NCBI GenBank assembly: GCA_041655755.1
Contig: JBBAEY010000111.1
Coordinates: 1-5,573, forward strand
Direction: 5' to 3'
Length of the DNA: 5,573 nt
Source: JAAYFT01 sp041655755
Lineage (GTDB): Bacteria > Bacillota > Clostridia > Tissierellales > Tissierellaceae
In this document: piece after piece, positions 1 to 4,203 of the stretch
Layout: each line of letters begins with the position of its first letter
How positions within the stretch are numbered: the stretch's first letter is position 1
Made by a program: the position numbers and the translations under genes
Notes under the pieces: model-generated
The model's input: the letters and a program-made list of their open reading frames with translations, nothing else
Database searches by the model: none
Told to the model about the DNA's origin: nothing

Positions 1-175
1 AAAACTTGAAAAGTTTTTAAAAGTATTTCTACTTTGAAAGATTTTATTATGATAAAATTAGAGATGAACTGTCAATTCTTAATTATCGGAAACTGTCAAT
101 TCTAGTTTATCATTTACATACCACCTATTCACTATTATTTTTTGTCCTTTAATATTGGATCTGTAGTCAATAGAT
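1..175. other. AT-rich intergenic stretch at the window edge
   Basis: No coding region is supported here. The first 17 bases contain a perfect 7-bp inverted repeat (AAAACTT at 1-7, AAGTTTT at 11-17, loop GAA), which could be the tail of a terminator or chance in AT-rich DNA. The only other structure is a short direct repeat at 67-103, listed separately. Confidence 0.4.
67..103. repeat. Short direct repeat, two copies of AACTGTCAATTCT
   Basis: The 13-mer AACTGTCAATTCT occurs at 67-79 and again at 91-103, a 24-bp period. Closely spaced repeats containing a TGTCAATT core resemble the multiple repeats found inside the ends of some insertion sequences such as the IS21 family. That is an inference from pattern only: no transposase, target duplication or opposite end is visible. 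Confidence 0.35.
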
Positions 176-249
176 TGTCCATTCTGAGGAGCTGGCGACA
201 AAGAATCTTTACTTTGACCTTAAGATTCCTCGCTTTGCTCGGAATGACA
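176..249. repeat. Palindromic repeat unit 1
   Basis: First copy of the hairpin element, type A (GCTTTGCTC right arm). It carries one extra C in the left terminus (TGTCCATTCTGAG instead of TGTCATTCTGAG), which adds a bulge to the outer stem. Confidence 0.85.
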
Positions 250-307
250 GCCTCGTATAATTCTATTCATATGACCCTATATGTATATTATCTGTCGTCA
301 GTGGATT

Positions 308-379
308 TGTCATTCTGAGGAGCTGGCGACGAAGAATCTTGCCTTGGCCTTAAGATTCCTCGCCTTGCTCGGAATGACA
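308..379. repeat. Palindromic repeat unit 2
   Basis: Second copy, type B (GCCTTGCTC right arm). Its loop region reads GCCTTGGCC, whereas the other copies have a TACTTTGACC-like loop. The downstream spacer differs from the other two after ATGTATAATC, including its length (133 instead of 131 bp to the next unit). Confidence 0.85.
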
Positions 380-440
380 ACTTCGTATAATTCTATTCAT
401 ATGACCCTATATGTATAATCATCTGGACTGCCAGTAAATC

Positions 441-513
441 TGTCATTCTGAGGAGTTGGCGACGAAGAATCTTTACTTTGACCCTTAGATTCCTCGCTTT
501 GCTCGGAATGACA
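441..513. repeat. Palindromic repeat unit 3
   Basis: Third copy, type A like unit 1. It has a C-to-T change in the left arm (GAGTTGGCGACG) and CCCTTAGATTC instead of CCTTAAGATTC at the inner stem. The spacer that follows is essentially identical to the one after unit 1. Confidence 0.85.
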
Positions 514-571
514 GCCTCGTATAATTCTATTCATATGACCCTATATGTATATTATCTGTCGTCAGTGGATT

Positions 572-644
572 TGTCATTCTGAGGAGCCTGCGACAAAGAA
601 TCTTTACTTTGACCTTAAGATTCCTCGCCTTGCTCGGAATGACA
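572..644. repeat. Palindromic repeat unit 4
   Basis: Last copy, type B like unit 2. Its left arm reads GAGCCTGCGACA. Similarity to the spacer stops a few bases after the unit (ACTTCGTATA, then unrelated sequence), which marks the edge of the array. Confidence 0.85.
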
Positions 645-762
645 ACTTCGTATACGATTCAGACCATATCTTATAGGCAGCAAATCGCATATCAAAGATT
701 AGTCCAATGCCTCTGAACTATTTCAACGCGTCTTTCTAGGATTAAGTTCAACATTATATATT

Positions 763-1359
763 CTATATGCCGTATGAAACGAACCCTTCTATTGAATATA
801 AAAACCACTCATCCTCTTCGTTTTTCCTAAATATATTTGTTCTTTGGAAACCTGATATAGTTCCCTTCACATTTTCACCGCTTCTCTCTACTACTACCAG
901 CTCAATTTTATCCAAAAATGAATATTTTTCACTATATCTGCTGTCCCTCAAAAATGCCCTTTCAATATAAACCCCCTCATCATGTACAGTTGGTATATAA
1001 ATGCCATCTTTGTATAAGATATATCCTTCATCGTCTTTGGCCTCTACAGGGATATTATTTCTATCATTGCTATCATATTTAATTATATTGTCGTATATAA
1101 CACTGTCTATCAACCGTTCACTCATATATGTAAAATCAAAGCTTTCAAAAAATTCCTCCCTCGACTTCACCTTAATATCTGGCTTTACTTCATTACTAGC
1201 ACCTTTCATATCGTAAACGGGTCTCCATGCACGCTTCATAATAAGCAATGCCTCTGATTTCTCAAATTCAGACTCTATAACTTTCTGGGGTTTAATCTCT
1301 TTGCTACAGCCACCTAGGGCTATTATTATAATAATGGATATAATTAATAGTCGTTTGAT
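763..1359 (-). CDS. Predicted lipoprotein of unknown function, with ATC at the expected start codon
   Basis: A 198-residue product is predicted if translation begins at ATC 1359-1357. The most upstream conventional start in the open frame is TTG at 1248 (161 residues). That call leaves 37 in-frame codons encoding KRLLIISIIIIIALGGC, which is a basic n-region, a hydrophobic core and a lipobox (LGGC, lipidated Cys18), followed by SKEIKPQ. A perfect AGGAGG at 1373-1368 lies 8 nt before the ATC, and a good promoter lies further upstream, so the signal peptide belongs to the gene. The ATC is either a mutated ATG, a rare non-canonical start, or a base error. ATT at 1365 is also in frame but only 2 nt from the AGGAGG. 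The mature part is acidic with many aromatic residues and ends W-F-L-Y-S-I-E-G-F. This could fit a small NTF2-like fold, but I do not recognise a family. Expected location is the outer face of the membrane. No partner gene is adjacent. Confidence 0.72.
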   Translation of the reverse strand: MKRLLIISIIIIIALGGCSKEIKPQKVIESEFEKSEALLIMKRAWRPVYDMKGASNEVKPDIKVKSREEFFESFDFTYMSERLIDSVIYDNIIKYDSNDRNNIPVEAKDDEGYILYKDGIYIPTVHDEGVYIERAFLRDSRYSEKYSFLDKIELVVVERSGENVKGTISGFQRTNIFRKNEEDEWFLYSIEGFVSYGI

Positions 1360-1367
1360 TCCAATCG

Positions 1368-1373
1368 CCTCCT
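1368..1373 (-). promoter_or_regulatory. Ribosome binding site that decides the lipoprotein start
   Basis: This is a perfect AGGAGG on the minus strand. The 8-nt gap to ATC 1359-1357 is ideal, while the distance to TTG 1248 is more than 110 nt. It therefore argues that translation was designed to start at 1359. The out-of-frame TTG at 1364-1362 hits a stop after six codons. Confidence 0.75.
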
Positions 1374-1392
1374 AGAAATTCCTTCCAGAGCA

Positions 1393-1421
1393 TATATAAG
1401 CCCCACCAAACATACTGTCAT
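1393..1421 (-). promoter_or_regulatory. Sigma-A-like promoter of the lipoprotein gene
   Basis: On the minus strand there is a -35 element ATGACA (1421-1416), a 17-bp spacer and a -10 element TATATA (1398-1393). The -10 lies about 20 bp before the AGGAGG, leaving a short leader. The match is good but found by eye only. Confidence 0.5.
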
Positions 1422-1790
1422 TTAATATAAATGGTTGGCTATAAGTAGATTTTATGCCTAACTATTTTTCTCAGCAAAGGTGGATTGCATTTGCAAGTAT
1501 TATACAATAAATACGACATACAGGCAATGCAGAGCTTTCGTTCCAATATTGTCCTTGTTTTTAAATAAATATTATATAAATTGCATCTCTTAATATTAAA
1601 GGAACAGAAGGGTATTGCACTATAAACTTAAATGCAATACCCTCTTTACTTTAGTCAATAGTCCCGATAAAAGGGGCCATCTTTTCCTACTATACAACTT
1701 CTATTTTCTTGGATTTGTTAATTGTGCCTGGGCTAGTGTTAGTATAATAGACCTATCTCGATTTTAAATCATTATGAAACAAGTTTTTAT
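1422..1790. other. Intergenic region without a supported gene
   Basis: I found no open frame with a ribosome binding site and no recognisable remnant in this ~370-bp AT-rich stretch. Its one notable structure is the inverted repeat at 1610-1642. Confidence 0.5.
1610..1642 (-). terminator. Perfect 10-bp inverted repeat, possible terminator of the toxin-antitoxin operon
   Basis: GGGTATTGCA (1610-1619) and TGCAATACCC (1633-1642) are exact complements around a 13-nt AT-rich loop. Read from the toxin gene ~150 bp upstream on the minus strand, the stem is followed by TTCTGTTCCTTT, a poor U-tract. Read on the plus strand it is followed by TCTTTACTTT, also imperfect. It may be a weak bidirectional terminator or a protein-binding palindrome. 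Confidence 0.45.
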
Positions 1791-2057
1791 TTATATTTTA
1801 TCTAAGATTGAATGATGTCCTATATCCAAAGTAACAATAATTTCAGATCCTTCATACCTCCAAAGTATTCGTATATCCATATTTACACTGCATTCAAATA
1901 AGCCTTCAAATCCTTTTATCTTTTTGGTTCGTAAGGATGAGTGGCGTGGATTTGTTTGGAGTATTTTAAGCTTTTCAGCTACTTGTTTTTGTTCTATGGA
2001 AGTAAGTCTTTTTAAACTTTTTTCAAAGGTTCTGGTTGCAACAATTTTAAATATCAT
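1791..2057 (-). CDS. RelE/ParE-family toxin of a type II toxin-antitoxin system
   Basis: This 88-residue basic protein starts FKIVATRTFEKSLKRL, and its C-terminal half carries FECSVNMDIRILW and a terminal GHHSILDKI. That order (amphipathic helix pair with a KSLKRL-type segment, a loop with RTKKIKG, then beta strands with a conserved D-x-R) is typical of the RelE/ParE superfold, which averages 85-100 residues. RelE-like members cleave mRNA on the ribosome and ParE-like members poison gyrase. The sequence alone does not settle which applies; the GHHSILDK ending is one I associate with mRNA-interferase-type annotations. The start is ATG 2057, with GGGGA 9 nt upstream inside the antitoxin gene. 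The two genes overlap by 11 nt, so translation is probably coupled and the toxin is made after its antitoxin. Confidence 0.88.
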   Translation of the reverse strand: MIFKIVATRTFEKSLKRLTSIEQKQVAEKLKILQTNPRHSSLRTKKIKGFEGLFECSVNMDIRILWRYEGSEIIVTLDIGHHSILDKI

Positions 2058-2319
2058 CTATATTAATCCCCATATCCTCGAACATTTTATCAACCTCATC
2101 GTAAGTCTTTAATTTACCACTTTTATAGTCAGCATCTGTTTCTTTAATAAGCTTTGCAATGCGGACCATTTCTTTTTTGGGATAAACAACTACAGGACAA
2201 AGGAAAATGCCACCATCTTTTTCAACAACTTCAAACTGATCTCCTTCCTTAATACCAAGATTTTTTACCATCTCTGCTGGAATTGTAATTTGTGATCTTC
2301 CTCTCATCTCTATTAACAT
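2047..2319 (-). CDS. AbrB/MazE-fold antitoxin
   Basis: The 90-residue product opens with the swapped-hairpin AbrB/SpoVT/MazE DNA-binding domain: RGRSQITIPAEMVKNLGI, then KEGDQFEVVEKDGG, about residues 5-45. The acidic C-terminal tail (about 50-90, YKSGKLKTYDEVDKMFEDMG) is the kind of segment that wraps and neutralises a toxin. An in-frame ATG at 2328 would add MIN, but it abuts the AGAAAGG ribosome binding site. ATG 2319 sits 9 nt from that site and is preferred. The gene comes first in the operon and overlaps the RelE/ParE-family toxin gene. Antitoxins of this kind bind their own promoter as dimers, so autorepression is expected. AbrB-fold antitoxins usually pair with MazF or VapC toxins, so a RelE-fold partner is a mixed pairing. 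Confidence 0.88.
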   Translation of the reverse strand: MLIEMRGRSQITIPAEMVKNLGIKEGDQFEVVEKDGGIFLCPVVVYPKKEMVRIAKLIKETDADYKSGKLKTYDEVDKMFEDMGINIDDI

Positions 2320-2357
2320 ATTTATCATCCTTTCTGATATTCACACTTTCTGACTTT

Positions 2358-2386
2358 ATTATATATGAAATAGGGTAGATAATCAA
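2358..2386 (-). promoter_or_regulatory. Promoter of the toxin-antitoxin operon
   Basis: On the minus strand there is a -35 element TTGATT (2386-2381), a 17-bp spacer and a perfect -10 element TATAAT (2363-2358). The -10 lies about 25 bp before the antitoxin ribosome binding site. An 8-base direct repeat, CTTTCTGA on the plus strand, lies downstream at 2330-2337 and 2346-2353 and could be part of an operator. Confidence 0.65.
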
Positions 2387-2417
2387 CTCTTTTACTATAA
2401 ATACTCTATGTACTCCA

Positions 2418-2711
2418 TTAACTATAGTAGGATTTAAATATAAAGGCTCTATTTTCATCCTCAATTATCGAAATATTAGGCTCAAAATAGTATTTTTCAC
2501 TCTTATCTGGAGCAATAGGACTCTCTATATCAGTTGATGAATAAATTTCCCCATCCACTATAATGGATGGTGGTATTGTATTTGGCGTTTCTAGCAATAT
2601 GTTTGCGGGTAAATTCTTGGTTGTTGAACTTGAAATATTCCACCAAATAAAACCTCCAATAAAAAATAAAAGTATTGCACAAATCCCGATAAGTATTTTA
2701 TTGTTATTCAT
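2418..2711 (-). CDS. Small membrane-anchored protein of unknown function
   Basis: This 97-residue product has one N-terminal hydrophobic segment (about residues 6-26, ILIGICAILLFFIGGFIWW) behind the basic start MNNNK. It therefore either stays anchored with its C-terminus outside or is cleaved as a signal peptide. The exported part is rich in Pro, Ser, Thr and acidic residues (ETPNTIPPSIIVDGEIYSS) and has no motif I recognise. The ATG at 2711 follows GGAAAGGGTG at 7-8 nt, a credible ribosome binding site. A TATAAT-like -10 lies at 2747-2742, without a clear -35. The gene lies upstream of the toxin-antitoxin promoter in the same direction, with no sign that it belongs to that module. A function cannot be assigned. 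The protein may be a shortened member of a longer family. Confidence 0.6.
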   Translation of the reverse strand: MNNNKILIGICAILLFFIGGFIWWNISSSTTKNLPANILLETPNTIPPSIIVDGEIYSSTDIESPIAPDKSEKYYFEPNISIIEDENRAFIFKSYYS

Positions 2712-2816
2712 TTATATTCACCCTTTCCAAAATTTCTTGTAATTATATCCCTTAAGACAAATATACCTATAGTCCTATAACCCATTACCTTTTCATGAAA
2801 ACTCCCCTATCAAAAG

Positions 2817-2850
2817 ATCAGAGCTCGTCAAATAAACCCCTAGCTCTGAT
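2817..2850 (-). terminator. Terminator-like hairpin after the blaR1-like gene
   Basis: ATCAGAGCT (2817-2825) and AGCTCTGAT (2842-2850) are exact complements around a 16-nt loop. On the minus strand the stem is followed by CTTTTGAT. It lies ~70 bp beyond the blaR1-like stop codon, where a transcript end is expected. The long loop and short T-run make it a weak intrinsic terminator. Confidence 0.55.
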
Positions 2851-2917
2851 TAGTTGATGATAAGTTATTAGATGCCAAAATAAAAATTACTGCCAACCAC
2901 TACCCACACCATCAAAA

Positions 2918-3508
2918 TTATCTTTGTCGATAGTGAATTTCCGATGAGAAAATGCTCATCGGATCAATGTACTCGCCGTCAATAATTAAACTAAAGTGTA
3001 GATGAGGGCCTGTTACTTCGCTGCGAATACCTAATTCCACTTTGCATGAGGAAAGCAGAACAGCAGTTGTGGTATCCCCAGATACGGGAAAGCTGTCAGT
3101 CCAAAGCTGTTTAGAAAACCTACGGTAGCAATGCAAATGCCATCTGGCAAATATCATCGCACCCACAAACCAAATGAACAAAGTAGCTTGTGTCAATTCA
3201 ATCGTCAAATGCTTCTCCGCCAGAGTATCTATTGTGTCCACAAAATTATTTGATGATAATGTTGGTGGTGCTTTCTGAATGATAGGTGGTTCTACGGGAT
3301 AGCTTTCTATTATAGGCTGAACCAAAGGGAATTTTCCAGCAATGAGGAAAACGGGCAGGAGAAAAAAGACAATTGCCATTTTTCCAATCCAGTATTGCCA
3401 TTTTACGGGAAAGATTTTCGCCGTCACTGGTCGGAGTAATAACATTAATCCGACAACTACACTTCCCGTAATAGACATGGCAAGGAGAGTTGAAAACAGA
3501 TTATTCAT
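2918..3508 (-). CDS. Internally deleted BlaR1-type sensor: M56 membrane part joined to an M23 C-terminus
   Basis: The first ~165 of 196 residues look like the N-terminal membrane part of a BlaR1/MecR1-type M56 protein: MNNLFSTLLAMSITGSVVVG, hydrophobic spans near 5-27, 39-58 and 106-124, then a loop ending CKVELGIRSEV. The chain then switches at ~3011-3019 into TGPHLHFSLIIDGEYIDP, the end of an M23/LytM peptidase domain, including the H-x-H zinc motif. Proteins with both an M56 and an M23 domain are known in Firmicutes next to blaI. Here the HExxH metalloprotease site, the fourth membrane span and the first M23 zinc ligands are missing, yet the frame stays open. I read this as an in-frame deletion. 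With three spans, the M23 remnant should face the cytoplasm, so sensing and proteolysis should be lost. ATG 3508 (AGGTAGGTGA upstream) is preferred over GTG 3517; it overlaps the blaI frame by 8 nt. Confidence 0.8.
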   Translation of the reverse strand: MNNLFSTLLAMSITGSVVVGLMLLLRPVTAKIFPVKWQYWIGKMAIVFFLLPVFLIAGKFPLVQPIIESYPVEPPIIQKAPPTLSSNNFVDTIDTLAEKHLTIELTQATLFIWFVGAMIFARWHLHCYRRFSKQLWTDSFPVSGDTTTAVLLSSCKVELGIRSEVTGPHLHFSLIIDGEYIDPMSIFSSEIHYRQR

Positions 3509-3896
3509 TCTTTTCACCTACCTTTTCTGCGAACCAATGCCTCAATTCAATCATTTCATCTTTTGTCAACTTCTTACCGTCATAGAGCGTTGTCAGTAAA
3601 CTTTTAACCGAACCCTCATACAAATTTTCTAATAGGGTCTTTGCTTCATGGCTCCGATATTCTTCCGGCGATATGCGAGGCTTGTAAATATTCGCCCGAC
3701 CTTATTTTATAGAAATCAGGACACCCTTTTCAACCAGCCTTGCAAGAAAGGTTGCAATTGTTTGCCCTTTCCACTTCTTGCCCTTTTTCTGTGCAAAAAT
3801 ATCAAGCAGTTCGCCAGATGTAATGGGATTGTCGGAAGCCCAAATAACCTGCATCACTTCCATTTCCGTTTCTGATAGTTTTTGAAAATTAATCAT
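3501..3896 (-). pseudogene. BlaI/MecI/CopY-family repressor gene with an in-frame stop at codon 65
   Basis: ATG 3896 has GGAGG 9 nt upstream and begins MINFQKLSETEMEVMQVIW, a winged-helix DNA-binding domain that continues through TSGELLDIF and TIATFLARLVEKGVLIS. Translation stops at TAA 3704-3702, after 64 residues. The same frame then continues without another stop for 66 codons (GRANIYKPRISPEEYRSHEA, later LRHWFAEKVGEKNE) to TAA 3503-3501. That second part is the normal dimerisation and proteolysis-sensitive half of a BlaI protein, and the full length of 131 codons fits the family. One change, AAA to TAA, explains the break. Family members bind palindromic operators as dimers and are cleaved when the BlaR1 sensor is activated. 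The 64-residue product would keep the DNA-binding fold but lack the dimer interface. The reading frame runs into the blaR1-like gene with an 8-nt overlap. A sequencing error remains possible. Confidence 0.88.
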
Positions 3897-3937
3897 GGTG
3901 TACACCCTCCATTCATTGCGCATGTCTGCGACAATTT

Positions 3938-3955
3938 CACTACACTTGCGTAGTG
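3938..3955. promoter_or_regulatory. Bla-type operator O1 (downstream)
   Basis: CACTAC-ACTTGC-GTAGTG is a perfect 6-bp inverted repeat with a 6-bp centre. It has the CTAC/GTAG core of BlaI/MecI operators and overlaps the likely transcription start of blaI. It is the weaker match of two similar sites whose centres are 27 bp apart. Confidence 0.75.
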
Positions 3956-3960
3956 GTTTT

Positions 3961-3989
3961 GTTCTACTACACGAATGTAGTAATGTCAA
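3961..3989 (-). promoter_or_regulatory. Promoter of the blaI/blaR1-like operon
   Basis: On the minus strand there is a perfect -35 element TTGACA (3989-3984), a 17-bp spacer and a -10 element TAGAAC (3966-3961). The leader to the blaI start codon is about 60 nt. The spacer is almost entirely occupied by operator O2, the classic arrangement for repression by blocking polymerase. Confidence 0.75.
3965..3982. promoter_or_regulatory. Bla-type operator O2 (inside the promoter)
   Basis: TACTAC-ACGAAT-GTAGTA is a perfect 6-bp inverted repeat with a 6-bp centre, lying between the -35 and -10 boxes. It shares the CTACA...GTAG layout with O1 and is the closer match to the TAC-rich BlaI/MecI consensus. 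Both sites remain intact although the repressor gene is broken. Confidence 0.82.
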
Positions 3990-4036
3990 GGGAAATTTCA
4001 AAAATAATCCTTATGATTTATTATTTTCAGATAGAT

Positions 4037-4054
4037 GATATGTGTAATCATATC
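4037..4054. repeat. Small inverted repeat between ppdK and the bla-type operon
   Basis: GATATG (4037-4042) and CATATC (4049-4054) flank a 6-nt centre. It could be a minor binding site upstream of the bla-type promoter, but a 6-bp palindrome in AT-rich DNA is near chance expectation. Confidence 0.25.
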
Positions 4055-4132
4055 TAACGACATGAAGTGAACAGTAAATTGTCTATTTATTTTTATTGCA
4101 TTATATTATTCTTATTAATTACAATAAAAGTA

Positions 4133-4170
4133 AAGGGTACAATCCATCTAAGATAGTGGATCATACCCTT
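4133..4170 (-). terminator. Intrinsic terminator after ppdK
   Basis: The outer stem is AAGGGTA/TACCCTT (4133-4139 with 4164-4170). After a 2x2 internal loop, the inner stem is ATCCA/TGGAT (4142-4146 with 4157-4161). On the minus strand the hairpin is followed by TACTTTTATTG, a moderate U-tract. It begins ~33 bp after the ppdK stop and separates ppdK from the bla-type operon. Confidence 0.7.
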
Positions 4171-4203
4171 ATAATATACCTATATTAATTTATCGTACTT
4201 GAA

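Larger units (their letters stand above)
176..644. repeat. Tandem array of four hairpin-forming repeats (~131-bp period)
   Basis: Four copies of a ~73-bp imperfect palindrome are separated by a conserved ~58-bp spacer, giving a unit of 131-133 bp. Each palindrome starts with TGTCATTCTGAGGAG and ends with CTCGGAATGACA. The ends pair with each other and an inner GAATCTT/AAGATTC pairs near the loop, so each copy can form a long imperfect hairpin. The spacers also match over most of their length and contain CATAT-GACCCT-ATATG. Units 1 and 3 share GCTTTGCTC and an end followed by GCCTCG. Units 2 and 4 share GCCTTGCTC and an end followed by ACTTCG. The array therefore also has a ~264-bp two-unit period, consistent with duplication of a dimer. 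From memory, similar dispersed TGTCATTC...GAATCTT elements are scattered in many bacterial genomes. No gene lies in the array. Confidence 0.9.

Noticed and set aside
176..644. CRISPR array
   Set aside because: The spacers are themselves conserved and the repeats are long imperfect palindromes, so the array lacks the unique spacers that define CRISPR.
705..1257. Exact 12-mer CAATGCCTCTGA shared by 705-716 and 1246-1257, as if flanking the lipoprotein gene
   Set aside because: About one such match is expected by chance in a window of this size, and the similarity does not extend outward, so it is not a credible target duplication or attachment site.
2249..2464. Minus-strand open frame of 71 codons between the small membrane protein gene and the antitoxin gene
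   Set aside because: It overlaps the ends of both neighbours and covers the TATAAT promoter of the toxin-antitoxin operon. It has no recognisable motif or good ribosome binding site, so it is a shadow frame.
3342..3875. Plus-strand open frames opposite the blaI and blaR1-like genes
   Set aside because: The minus-strand reading has family motifs, ribosome binding sites and operators, and the plus-strand products have none.
2918..3896. Higher GC of the bla-type region as a sign of horizontal transfer
   Set aside because: By eye it is richer in G+C than the toxin-antitoxin and small-protein region, but similar to ppdK, so composition alone does not argue for transfer.
3897..4001. Upstream extension of the blaI open frame (start at 4001)
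   Set aside because: It would place the promoter and both operators inside the coding region. The GGAGG 9 nt before ATG 3896 and the family's usual N-terminus fix the start at 3896.
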